Assembly: GCA_017397695.1 (NCBI GenBank)
Contig: JAFQIF010000042.1
Coordinates: 1 to 31,890, forward strand
Reading direction: 5' to 3'
Length of the DNA stretch: 31,890 bases
Source of the DNA: Clostridia bacterium
GTDB taxonomy: Bacteria > Bacillota_A > Clostridia > Christensenellales > Aristaeellaceae
Each line of letters opens with the position of its first letter. The first letter of the stretch is position 1. Below are positions 16,272-24,600 of this stretch, piece by piece. Below the pieces are notes generated by a model. It was not told the DNA's origin. It made no database searches and saw only the letters and a program-made list of their open reading frames with translations. The position numbers and the translations under genes are program-made.

Positions 16272-16895
16272 TTACAGAGAAAAGCGAACGGCGACAGCCT
16301 TGCCCAGAATACTCACGTTGCGCGTTTCCTCTTCGCCGCCGATGTCGATAGGATCGTAGGCAGGGTTGGAAGGGAGCAGCTGGGTAAAGACGACGCGGCC
16401 GCCTGGCCCCATGATGCGGCGCACACGCTTGAGCGTCAGCTCGTCATCCAGGGCGATCGCGGCGATTTCGCCGTCGCGCACGCTGTCCTGCTTTTTGATG
16501 AAGACGATATCGCCGGAATGAATGCGGTCGCCGGACATGGAATCGCCCTGCGCGATCAGCGCAAAGTCGCAATGCACGCTGTCCTCGATGGAGGCGTATT
16601 CCGTACCGTCGCCCGGCTTGTAGATCGGCTCGCCGCAGGCTACGCCGCCCAGAATCGGGACGCGGCGCACGCCGCCCTGCACAATGGGCTCCGGGTCGCT
16701 TTCCTCGCCCGTGAGCACGGAGAGAGGAACGCCGAGCTTGAGCGCGTATTCGATCACAACGCTGATGCGCGGCACGCGCTGACCGGTCTCATAGCGGCTG
16801 ATGACCTGCTTGGTGGTATTCAGAATAGCGGCAAGCTCCTCCTGCGAAAGGCCGCGTTCGCGCCGGATCTGCTTGAGAATCGCACCGAATGGCAT
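16272..16895 (-). CDS. XRE-family HTH repressor with S24 self-cleaving (LexA/HdiR-like) domain
   Basis: 207 residues. The N-terminal XRE helix-turn-helix (about 6-60, LSQEELAAILNTTKQVISRYE) is unlike the winged helix of canonical LexA. The C-terminal S24 peptidase has catalytic Ser119 (GDSMSG) and Lys156 (LTLKRV). The expected cleavage dipeptide is Cys87-Gly88 (GGVACGEP), a Cys-Gly bond as in UmuD rather than the Ala-Gly of most LexA proteins. It should repress until DNA damage activates RecA, then cut itself; that is inference from the family (phage CI, HdiR). GGAGG lies 8 bases before ATG. It has its own promoter (TTGCAA, 16 bases, TATAAT) overlapped by operator-like sites, so autoregulation is likely. 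Confidence 0.88.
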   Translation of the reverse strand: MPFGAILKQIRRERGLSQEELAAILNTTKQVISRYETGQRVPRISVVIEYALKLGVPLSVLTGEESDPEPIVQGGVRRVPILGGVACGEPIYKPGDGTEYASIEDSVHCDFALIAQGDSMSGDRIHSGDIVFIKKQDSVRDGEIAAIALDDELTLKRVRRIMGPGGRVVFTQLLPSNPAYDPIDIGGEEETRNVSILGKAVAVRFSL

Positions 16896-16942
16896 GATCT
16901 GCGCCTCCTTTTATAGAAATGGAATTGATGTCCGATAATGAC

Positions 16943-17063
16943 ATTATACCAGATAAGTCGCCATTTGCAACCCATTTAAAACTTTTTTAAAGAATTTGTC
17001 ACCAAATGGTTGACTAAGGCGGATTCGCATGATAGAATGACGTTGTCGCCAAACGAGTGACAA
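16943..17063. promoter_or_regulatory. Divergent promoter and operator region of the S24 repressor
   Basis: The minus-strand promoter for the repressor has -10 TATAAT (16943-16948), 16 bases, -35 TTGCAA (16965-16970). The plus-strand promoter has TTGACT (17010-17015), 17 bases, TAGAAT (17033-17038). Operator-like sites: GTCACCAAATGGTTGAC (16998-17014) on the plus -35; TTGTCGCC-N6-GTGACAA (17043-17063) at the plus start site; a weaker GTCGCCATTTGCAAC on the minus -35; TGTC-N6-TGACA just past the minus -10. The remaining bases to 17229 show only a half-site TGTCATCC near 17075. Confidence 0.75.
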
Positions 17064-17229
17064 ATGAAAATTCGTGTCATCCGGTTGGAGAAATTTTAAA
17101 AGTGGTTTCTTTTGGAATGGTTTAATCGCATATTTCCATAAAAGTGGGAGCAGAAACGCAAAAGAGACCGAAAATAAGTAGAAAAGTGGATTGAATGCGG
17201 AAAGGGGATCGAGGAGCGTGGAAACAACG

Positions 17230-17550
17230 ATGGAGATGTCAATGCAGCGGATGGCCGATTTGGAGCGGCGCGTGCTGGCGCTGGAGGAGCGCACACGAAG
17301 GTCCCTGTGGACGCAGGAAAACGCGCTGGCGCACAAGGAGGAGGAGCTTCTTGGCCGCTATGGCGAGTATGTCGACAAGACGGTAACGGCGAAGATCCTG
17401 GGTGTTACGCGCGCGACGGTATACGCGATGCTCGCGGACGGCCGCATCGAAGGCGCTTGCTCCGGCAGGCGGGTCAGCGTGCGCAGCATCGCGCAGTACA
17501 TGGCGGCGCCCAAGAGCCGCGGCAGGCAGCAGAAGGTCAGGCCTGCGTAA
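17230..17550 (+). CDS. Small excisionase/MerR-like helix-turn-helix protein
   Basis: 106 residues from the ATG at 17230. A charged, coiled-coil-like N-terminus (about 5-45, ERRVLALEERTRR ... KEEELL) precedes a DNA-binding domain of the excisionase type (VTAKILGVTRATVYAMLADG then RRVSVRSIAQYM, helix-turn-helix plus wing). The start is uncertain: GTG 17218 and TTG 17191 are in frame, and none has an ideal ribosome site (GAGGAG at 17210-17215). Divergent from the S24 repressor and under two operator-like sites, it is probably derepressed with it. No integrase or phage genes are nearby, so an excisionase role is not supported. Confidence 0.75.
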   Translation: MEMSMQRMADLERRVLALEERTRRSLWTQENALAHKEEELLGRYGEYVDKTVTAKILGVTRATVYAMLADGRIEGACSGRRVSVRSIAQYMAAPKSRGRQQKVRPA

Positions 17551-17600
17551 CCGGAATGACGGAAATGGTATTGGAGATCGCCAGACAACGAAACGAAAAC

Positions 17601-17620
17601 AGGCCGGCACTAGCCGGCCT
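17601..17620. other. Perfect hairpin between the HTH gene and the membrane peptide gene
   Basis: AGGCCGGC and GCCGGCCT around ACTA. It is not followed by a T run on the plus strand; on the minus strand GTTTTCGTTTCG follows, so it might terminate dus transcription 140 bases past that stop. Confidence 0.4.
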
Positions 17621-17655
17621 GAACAAAGAAACACAACGGAAAGAAGGATATGTTT

Positions 17656-17802
17656 ATGAGCCTGATTCAAATGCTGCTGCTGCTGGTCTTTGGCGTGCCG
17701 CTGGTTGTAGCCTGCCTGGCGTTTACCCTGTGCGCGATGTGGATGCAGATGCGCGAGGATCAGCTTCGCTCGGAGAAGCAGGGGTTGGCGGAGAGCGCAT
17801 AA
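17656..17802 (+). CDS. Short single-pass membrane peptide (48 aa)
   Basis: One hydrophobic helix (about residues 2-30, LIQMLLLLVFGVPLVVACLA) followed by a charged cytoplasmic-type tail. AAGGA lies 7 bases before the ATG at 17656; an ATG at 17650 is too close to the site. It is on the same strand as, and about 100 bases after, the HTH gene, so probably under the S24 repressor. Its last 43 bases overlap the 3' end of dus on the opposite strand. Size and position recall SOS-induced membrane division inhibitors, but there is no sequence proof. Confidence 0.6.
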   Translation: MSLIQMLLLLVFGVPLVVACLAFTLCAMWMQMREDQLRSEKQGLAESA

Positions 17803-18725
17803 TCTCCGAACAGGCGCGCCATAGCGTCTTCATAGACGGCGATGGAATTGGCCTTGCGCGCAGCCTTGAGCGGCTTGTCTGCGCCCTCGAAGCAGCAGGC
17901 GATATTCTTGGCCACCTCGCGCATGCGCCCGAGCACAGCGCTGGTGTGGTAAGCCTGCTGATAGGCATGGAACAGGTCGTCGTGGAAAGCCTTCAGGGTT
18001 TCCCGGGTCAGCGGCGCGCCGCCGGCATAGGTCTGTGCGAGGGCGGGATTGGCGAGCATACCGCGCCCGAGCATCAGCGCGCGGGTCTTGTGATGGGCCT
18101 GAGCAAAGGCTTCGCATTCGCCGGCGGTGAACAGGTTGCCGTTGTAAATGAGCGGGAGCGCCGTGTTCTCCTGCGCCCAGGCGTAGAGCGCTCGATGCGG
18201 CATGCCCTTGTACTGTTCCTCGCGCGTGCGCGGATGGATGATCAGCTCGTGCACGGGATAGCGGTTGTAGAGCGAAAGCAGCGCTTCAAATTCATCCGGC
18301 GAGAAAAAGCCGATACGCGTCTTGATGGAGATGCGCACGCCCGCATGTGCAAAGACTTCGTCCAGAAACCACTCAAGCTCCTGCATATGAAGCAGCATGC
18401 CTGCGCCCTTGCCCTTGGAGGTGACCGTACCGGAGGGGCAGCCGACGTTCAGGTTGATTTCGTCATAGCCCATATCCTGCAGCTGACCGGCCGCCCAGAG
18501 AAAGTGGTCGGCTTTTTTTGTGAGCACCTGGGGCACGACGGGCATGCCTGCGTTCACCTCGGGCGATACGTTGCTGCGCTCGCGCGGGGTGAGCACCAGA
18601 TTCTGCGTGGGGCTGATGAAGGGGATGAAGTATTTATCAATACCGCCAAAATGCGCATGATGCACGCGGCGGTATACGGCGTCGGTAACGCCCTCGAGAG
18701 GGGCGAAGTAAACAGGCAAAGACAT
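17760..18725 (-). CDS. dus: tRNA-dihydrouridine synthase
   Basis: 321 residues. This FMN enzyme reduces uridines in tRNA. The TIM-barrel start is YFAPLEGVTDAVYRR (6-20), and the catalytic Cys96 sits in LNVGCPSGTVTSKGKGAGM. KTRIG and the HPRTREEQYKG segments are also typical. The start is chosen at MSLPVYF because AAGGAG lies 6 bases upstream; the much longer open frame upstream is antisense to the EamA gene. The promoter is at 18779-18807, and a TGCACG/CGTGCA hairpin lies in its 5' leader. Confidence 0.92.
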   Translation of the reverse strand: MSLPVYFAPLEGVTDAVYRRVHHAHFGGIDKYFIPFISPTQNLVLTPRERSNVSPEVNAGMPVVPQVLTKKADHFLWAAGQLQDMGYDEINLNVGCPSGTVTSKGKGAGMLLHMQELEWFLDEVFAHAGVRISIKTRIGFFSPDEFEALLSLYNRYPVHELIIHPRTREEQYKGMPHRALYAWAQENTALPLIYNGNLFTAGECEAFAQAHHKTRALMLGRGMLANPALAQTYAGGAPLTRETLKAFHDDLFHAYQQAYHTSAVLGRMREVAKNIACCFEGADKPLKAARKANSIAVYEDAMARLFGDYALSANPCFSERS

Positions 18726-18778
18726 GGAAGACTCCTTGAATGGCAGAGAATCATGCACGGATTCATCGTGCAGACCGT

Positions 18779-18836
18779 ATTGTAGCATGAAATGCGCGTA
18801 AGGGCAATTGACAAACGCATCGCAGGTGTTTACAAT
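18779..18836. promoter_or_regulatory. Back-to-back promoters of dus and the EamA gene
   Basis: Plus strand: TTGACA (18808-18813), 17 bases, TACAAT (18831-18836). Minus strand: TTGCCC (18802-18807), 17 bases, TACAAT (18779-18784). The two -35 boxes touch without overlap, so polymerases probably compete. Confidence 0.8.
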
Positions 18837-18872
18837 GAGGAAAATTCTGTCAGATGCAAATGAGGGATGAGG

Positions 18873-19760
18873 ATGAATCGCAAGATGGCCCTTCGCGGCG
18901 CGCTGCTGACGCTGCTGGGCGGCGTGCTTTGGGGCTTTTCGGGTACCTGCGGACAGTATCTGCTGCAGGTCAAGGGACTGACGAGCGAATACATCGTGCC
19001 TGTCCGCCTGCTGTGCGGCGGCACTCTGCTGCTTCTGCTGGGCGTGATGAAGCAGGGAAAGGGCGTATTTGACGCCGTGAGAAACGATGCGCCGGGCATT
19101 CTCGTCTTTTCGATTCTGGGCATGGCGATGTGCCAATACACCTATTATTCGGCCATTGATGCATCCAACGCGGGCACGGCGACGGTGCTGCAGTACACCA
19201 GCCCAGCGATGATTCTCGTCTGGGTGTCGCTGCGGGGAAGGCGCAGGCCGCGGCCCATTGAGCTGGCAGCCATTGCGCTGGCGCTTTGCGGCACATGGCT
19301 GCTGGCTACACATGGCAGGCCAGGCAGCATGATGCTTTCGGCCGACGCGCTCTTCTGGGGTTTGCTGTCTGCGGTATGTCTGTCGGTATGCACGGTGCAG
19401 CCGGGGGAGCTGCTTGCCCGATATGGCTCCGCGCTGGTGACGGGCTGGGGCATGCTGTTGGGAGGTATTCTGCTCTTTGCGCTGTTTCGCTGGTGGGCGA
19501 TTCCCGCGCAGGTGGACGCGATGGCCGTGTTGGCGCTGATTGTCGTGGTGATCACGGGTACGCTGGCGTATGTGGTGTATCTGGAGGGCGTGCGCTGTGT
19601 CGGCGCGAAGAAGGGCAGTCTGTATGCCTCGGTGGAACCGGTGGCGGCGGCGGTGTTTTCTGCGCTGCTGATGGGCGCTGCGTTTGCGCCTATGGATCTG
19701 GTGGGCTTTGCCTGCATCCTGTCCACGGTGTTCCTGCTCGCGGCGGACAAAAAGGACTGA
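18873..19760 (+). CDS. EamA/DMT-family transporter (drug/metabolite exporter)
   Basis: 295 residues with ten predicted membrane helices arranged as two EamA repeats (about 8-140 and 150-293). GGVLWGFSGTCGQYL and ASNAGTATVLQYTSPAMILVW, the second carrying the conserved YTSP-like turn, are typical. The repeat-two end (KGSLYASVEPVAAAVFSALL) is the usual EamA signature. The substrate is unknown; relatives export amino acids or metabolites. The start is ATG 18873 because GAGGG is 6 bases upstream; ATG 18867 abuts the ribosome site. It has its own strong promoter. Confidence 0.9.
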   Translation: MNRKMALRGALLTLLGGVLWGFSGTCGQYLLQVKGLTSEYIVPVRLLCGGTLLLLLGVMKQGKGVFDAVRNDAPGILVFSILGMAMCQYTYYSAIDASNAGTATVLQYTSPAMILVWVSLRGRRRPRPIELAAIALALCGTWLLATHGRPGSMMLSADALFWGLLSAVCLSVCTVQPGELLARYGSALVTGWGMLLGGILLFALFRWWAIPAQVDAMAVLALIVVVITGTLAYVVYLEGVRCVGAKKGSLYASVEPVAAAVFSALLMGAAFAPMDLVGFACILSTVFLLAADKKD

Positions 19761-19763
19761 ATC

Positions 19764-19792
19764 TTGCCAAGCAGGCGGGGATGCGGTATACT
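19764..19792 (+). promoter_or_regulatory. Promoter of the 74-aa protein gene
   Basis: TTGCCA (19764-19769), 17-base spacer, TATACT (19787-19792), starting right after the EamA stop codon. Confidence 0.65.
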
Positions 19793-19833
19793 GTTTCGCA
19801 TGACAGGTGCAATTGCACGGAAAGGATAATCGT

Positions 19834-20058
19834 ATGGATATTCAGAAGATCATTGCTGAGGCCGTGAAGGCACTCACCGAGAATGAGGCGCTGCTCAAAG
19901 CGTTCAACGAGAACCCGGCCAAGACGCTGGAAAGCATGCTGGGTATCGACCTGCCGGATGACAAGATCAACGCCGTGGTAGCGGGCGTCAAGGCGAAGCT
20001 GGGCCTGGACGACGTGATGGCGATGGCGGGCAAGCTCAAGGGTCTGTTTGGCAAGTAA
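19834..20058 (+). CDS. Small acidic helical protein of unknown function (74 aa)
   Basis: The ATG at 19834 has GAAAGGA about 8 bases upstream; a longer in-frame start at 19807 has none. The sequence is mainly amphipathic helices with a central block NPAKTLESMLGIDLPDD (about 28-44) and a Gly/Lys-rich end (KLKGLFGK). I recall this layout as a recurrent small conserved protein in Clostridia. The NPxxxLExxxGIDLPDD block is reminiscent of nitrile-hydratase-like leader peptides of RiPPs. No maturation enzyme or Cys/Ser-rich core is present here, so I do not call it a precursor. Confidence 0.7.
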   Translation: MDIQKIIAEAVKALTENEALLKAFNENPAKTLESMLGIDLPDDKINAVVAGVKAKLGLDDVMAMAGKLKGLFGK

Positions 20059-20079
20059 TCTTTTCCGCTTCTTAAAACT

Positions 20080-20141
20080 GCCGTAAAGCGAGAGGGGTCT
20101 GGGGATGAAATCCCCAGATGGGGTTGGGCGATGGCCCAACG
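20080..20141 (+). repeat. Hairpin repeat, copy F
   Basis: GTAAAGCGAGAGGGGT, then CTGGGGATG-AAATCCCCAG (20099-20117), then GTTGGGC/GCCCAAC (20123-20140). This is the cleanest copy of the two-hairpin module. Confidence 0.65.
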
Positions 20142-20151
20142 TTTCCAAATA

Positions 20152-20183
20152 AAAAAGCACCGATTCTGCAATCGGTGCTTTTT
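20152..20183. terminator. Bidirectional terminator
   Basis: Fourteen-bp perfect stem with CTGC loop, A run on one side and T run on the other, between the convergent 74-aa and 76-aa genes. Confidence 0.85.
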
Positions 20184-20196
20184 GCTTGCGTGTGCA

Positions 20197-20427
20197 TTAC
20201 GCCTGGGCGAGCCACTCGTCAGCCTTGGCGGCGGACATGCGCTTGATGCCTTCCTCAGCGTACTGGGACTCCGGACCGCCGAAGGTGTACAGGAAGAACT
20301 TGCCGCCCTCGGTCTTGTACAGGGACTCCTCGTAGCCGGCCGGATCGCCGAAATTGCCAAAGGAGCGCTTGGAGATCAGCTCGGAAGCTTCGGTATCATA
20401 TTCAACCTTGCAGATAATCTTCTTCAT
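20197..20427 (-). CDS. Small conserved protein of unknown function (76 aa)
   Basis: Begins MKKIICKVEYDTE and carries GDPAGYEESLYKTEGGKFFLYTFGG in two pieces around residues 27-51, ending with an acidic helix (KADEWLAQA). The EsLYkT...G.fFLY..GG pattern recalls small proteins seen in Clostridia and their phages; no function is known to me. AAAGGAA is 9 bases before ATG. It is convergent with the 74-aa gene and shares its terminator. Confidence 0.75.
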   Translation of the reverse strand: MKKIICKVEYDTEASELISKRSFGNFGDPAGYEESLYKTEGGKFFLYTFGGPESQYAEEGIKRMSAAKADEWLAQA

Positions 20428-20607
20428 GGAATGAGTTTCCTTTCGTTTTCAGTTCTGTTATCAGGGCTGCGGTGCAGCCGGAAATATCATGGTTCATATG
20501 TCTGGTATATCAGTTACCGGACGCGGGATATCATATCACAAAGATTTGTAAAACACAACACCCTTTGGAAAGAATGATGAATTCTGATTAAAAAAAGGGG
20601 AATGGTT

Positions 20608-20679
20608 ATGTGGATAAAGCGAAACAAACGAGCGTTTGCTGGAAAAAGCAGGAAGAAGCGGGCCGCTCGGGATGAATAA
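20608..20679 (+). CDS. Possible very small basic peptide (23 aa)
   Basis: The ORF begins MWIKRNKRAFAGK and has ten Lys/Arg in 23 residues. AAGGGG lies 7 bases before ATG, which is the main support. No promoter is evident. The rest of the 20428-20705 gap shows nothing I can name. Confidence 0.3.
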   Translation: MWIKRNKRAFAGKSRKKRAARDE

Positions 20680-20705
20680 AAAACAGAGATGACCGCGATT
20701 ATGCA

Positions 20706-20734
20706 TTGCCTTTGACCATGCCTGGCGGTATACT
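20706..20734 (+). promoter_or_regulatory. Promoter of the HAD phosphatase gene
   Basis: TTGCCT (20706-20711), 17 bases, TATACT (20729-20734). Confidence 0.6.
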
Positions 20735-20787
20735 GAAGCATAGCGAAAAAGCATACGAACCTGTGCGAAACGGAAAGAAGGATGCAT

Positions 20788-21501
20788 ATGAAGCGGAACA
20801 CCGTATTGTTTGATCTGGACGGCACGCTGCTGCCGATGGATCAGGATACGTTTATCAAGGCGTACTTCGGTCGGCTGGCCGCAAGAATGGCGCCGCTGGG
20901 CTATGAGCCGGAGAAAATGATCAGAGCCGTCTATGCGGGTACGAATGCGATGATCGCAAACGACGGCTCGGCAAAGAACGAGGAGGTCTTCTGGAAGACA
21001 TTCTGCGGCATATTCGGCGAACGGGCAAGGGAGGATGAGCCGCACTTTGACGCGTTTTATCGCAACGAATTTCAGCAGGTGCAGCATGCCTGCGGATTTG
21101 ACGCGCGCGCGGCGCAGCTGATTGCGCGCCTTAAGGAAAGGGGATACCGGCTGGTGCTGGCGACCAATCCGCTCTTTCCCGCTGTGGCGACGCACAGCCG
21201 CATTCGCTGGGCAGGCATGCAGGTTTCGGATTTTGAATGGGTGACGACCTATGAAAACTCGTCTTTCTGCAAGCCGAACGTGAAATATTATGAAGAAATT
21301 CTGCAGCAGCTGGCGCTTGATCCGGCTGAATGCCTGATGGTGGGCAACGACGTGGGCGAGGATATGGTCGCGGGGAAGCTGGGCATGAAGACGTTCCTGC
21401 TGACCGACTGCCTGATCAACCGGGCAGGTGAGGATATTGAAAAGTATCCCCATGGAAGTTTTGAGGCGCTGGAGCGGTATATTCGTTATATTAACGGATG
21501 A
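20788..21501 (+). CDS. HAD-superfamily hydrolase (probable phosphatase)
   Basis: 237 residues. Motif I DLDGT (9-13, nucleophile Asp9), motif II around LVLATNP, motif III Lys in CKPNVKYY, and motif IV GNDVGED are all intact, with a helical cap between motifs I and II. It should hydrolyse a small phosphorylated metabolite; the substrate is unknown. AAGAAGG lies 6 bases before ATG 20788; the ATG at 20782 is too close. It is a single-gene transcript. Confidence 0.88.
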   Translation: MKRNTVLFDLDGTLLPMDQDTFIKAYFGRLAARMAPLGYEPEKMIRAVYAGTNAMIANDGSAKNEEVFWKTFCGIFGERAREDEPHFDAFYRNEFQQVQHACGFDARAAQLIARLKERGYRLVLATNPLFPAVATHSRIRWAGMQVSDFEWVTTYENSSFCKPNVKYYEEILQQLALDPAECLMVGNDVGEDMVAGKLGMKTFLLTDCLINRAGEDIEKYPHGSFEALERYIRYING

Positions 21502-21567
21502 AGGAGTGAAAAGGCGATCGGCGTTGAAAAACCTATATCGGATATAGCATAATCATCCGAATACAAA

Positions 21568-21596
21568 TTGACGGAATATGGAAAATATGGTATAAT
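21568..21596 (+). promoter_or_regulatory. Promoter of the surface protein gene
   Basis: TTGACG (21568-21573), 17-base A/T-rich spacer, TATAAT (21591-21596); a 5' leader of about 85 nt. Confidence 0.8.
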
Positions 21597-21686
21597 TTCG
21601 AATATTTATTGTGTCGATAAGAAACAACAAGCGTTAGTGTACTGTAGAGATTGCTTCGTTAATGAAGACAAAGGAGGATGATTGAT

Positions 21687-24600
21687 ATGAGAAGGATAAA
21701 CAGGCGGTTGGTTATACTTTGTGTTTTGCTGCTGGTTATGTGCTTGGCGCTTCCGGCATGTGCTGCTGCTGTATCTCAAGATGGGCTTGAAGTAACGTTG
21801 GTTACCGACAAAAGCCAGTACTCTTTGGGTGAGTCTGTCCGAGCGACGCTCATGGTTGAGAATAAGAATGAATCTGCGATGGCAGACGCTTTTTTAAGTA
21901 TATCGGTGCCTGATGGATACGAGTTTGCAGAGGGCTCGGAAGAAACAAAGCTGGTGAAAGCGTTGGCTGCTGGCCAAAAAACGGCCATGACAGTATGCCT
22001 TAAACCGCTTAATATGGATGTTCTGGTGCCTGATACTGGAGATAAGTCTTCTCTTATTTTTTGGGGAGTACTGCTGATTGCTGCCGGAGTCGGATTGTAT
22101 GTGTCAAAGAACGGGCAGTGGAAACGTTTCGTTTCGCTGATGCTGTGCGTGGTTCTGTTTGGATGTATGCTGGGGGATGTTCCCAGCGCTCTTGCTGACA
22201 ATAAGTATATTGTCAAGAACGTTGACATTGAGCATTCTTTTGGCTGCGGCCAGCAGAAATATGTGATTGAAGCGTCTGTTCACTATCTTCTCGCCGACAG
22301 TGCGATGAAGATCGACATGACAGACAGTGATAATGACGGCCTGGTTGACGGATTGGAGCAGTATTATCATACCGATCTGCACAAGCAGGATACGGATCTG
22401 GATGGTCTGAATGACTATATCGAAATTGCTCTTCTGGGTACTGATCCGCTTTCTGTCGATTCTGATCAAGATGGTATCAGCGATGCGGATGAAGATTGTG
22501 ATGGAGATACATTGTCTAATCTGAATGAGATTTATGGCGGCACCAGCCCGGTCGACCGCGATTCGGATGCTGATAGTTTGGACGACAATGAGGAACCATC
22601 TTATCATACGGACCCCACAGATTATGATACTGATAATGATGGCGCATCCGATGGAGATGAGGTGCGTTTGGGCACCGATCCACTGAAGGCTGATCGTTGG
22701 TTCAATGTGAGCGTGAAATCGGACTTCAGCGATTCAGTCAAAGCGTCTGTTACAGCAACACTGAATGGTGCACAGGTGGATTCCCTTGCTGTTGAACCGC
22801 TTGTCAATTCGGTTTTGTTCCCGAAGGACATGCCTGGTTACCTGGGAATGGCATATGATTTCTCCGTTGATGGTCAGTTTGATGAGGCAACAATCAGCTT
22901 TGAATTTGATGCATCCCTCTTGTCGCGCGGAGTTGAACCTGCTATTTTCTATTTCAATGAAGCTGATCAGACGCTGGAAGAACTGCCTACGACGATCCGC
23001 GGAAATGTGGCATCTACGACTGTCAATCATTTTTCAACATATGTGCTGATCGATCGTAATGCTCACTATGAAGCGTTTGAATGGGAAGATGTCTGGGCTG
23101 AAGAAGGCGGATTTTCCAGTGTGGAAATTGTCCTTGTTATCGATGATTCTGGCAGTATGACCAGCAATGACAGAAGTAATCAGCGTCTTAGCGTTGCCCG
23201 AAATCTGATTGATAACCTGCCGGAAGACAGCAAGATGGGTATTGTCTGGTTTGCAAATAATAGCAAACTCCTGACGACGCAGATGCTGACGGACAGAAAT
23301 GCAGCGAAGGCCTTCCTGACCACCAGCCATTTTAAATCAAGTGGCGGGACGTATATGTATACGGCCATCAATGATGCGTTCAGTCTTTTCCAAAGCAATG
23401 CGGACGATGTACTTAAGATGATGGTTGTTTTGAGCGATGGCAATTCTAGCGATTTGAGTATGCATTCTTCTACAATTGCTGCCGCGGTGAAAAACAATGT
23501 CCGGATTTATACTGTCGGCCTCGGCAGCAGTACGACCTATTTTAATAAGTATCTGCAGCCTCTTGCCAGCATGACGGATGGTGTTTTCTATCTGGCATCC
23601 AATTCCAGCCAGTTGTTCGAGATCTATAATGATATCAACAAGAAGATTGATATTGAAACCGATACAGATGGTGACACTATTCCTGACTATTATGAGACGC
23701 ATATGTTCTCTTTCAACGGAAAGAAGATCGAATTGGACAAGAATGATCCCGAACACGATGCTGATAAAGATGGATTGTTGGATCAAGAAGAGGTGAAAGT
23801 TGAACTCGTCTATAATTCTGATAAATCCAAGGTATATGTCAAGGGTAAGTATCGTTCGTTCCCCAATGAAGTTGACTCGGATCACGATGGCATCGACGAT
23901 AAAATAGACCCGTTTCCGCTGGACTACACCATTACAGATCGGACTCTTGCGCTTATTGAGGGCCTGAGTTATTCAAATCTCGTGGCACATAAGAATAAAA
24001 CTCTGGAGCAGGCGATTAAGGATGGCGCAACAATAAAGGGAATCTCGAACGAAAATGTTGAGCTTCTAAAAGATGCGATCATCGTTTATGCTAATGATTC
24101 CGGCACAGGTGGTTGGGATGAGTTCTGGGATGATGCCGGCTTGGGAAGCATTGCGTTGAAATTTGTCAGACGTAATAATCCAACTGCCATAATATACGCA
24201 TTGAGAGGAACGGAATTCGGAGAAGATTTTGTCAATGATTTCCTGTTTGCGGATATTGATCTTGGCGTAGGTTTAGATACTTGGCAATCGCAGAATGCTT
24301 TCAGTGAATATAAGAGTATTGCCAATAATCGTTCTTATAACTATTATGTCACCGGCCATTCTTTGGGCGGTAGATTGGCGCAGGATGTCGTGTACAAGAC
24401 GTACGACGCCAATAGAGGTGGTTTGTTCAAAACCAAGGCAAATATTCCGGTCCCTGTGCATTCGGCTACCTTCAATGCGCTTGGCTACAATCAGCTTAAT
24501 TACGCGCTGCTGAAAAACGCTGTACTCAATAGCTTGGGCAGTAAGATTGTCAATTTCTATTATTGGCAGGATCTTATTGGTGAAACGATGGGCAATAGTG

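Noticed and set aside
16272..17802. Prophage remnant
   Set aside because: Repressor and excisionase-like genes alone; no integrase, replication or structural phage genes around them.
17307..18785. A 492-codon plus-strand frame across the HTH gene and opposite dus
   Set aside because: It crosses real genes in another frame and is antisense to Dus, whose Cys motif is intact.
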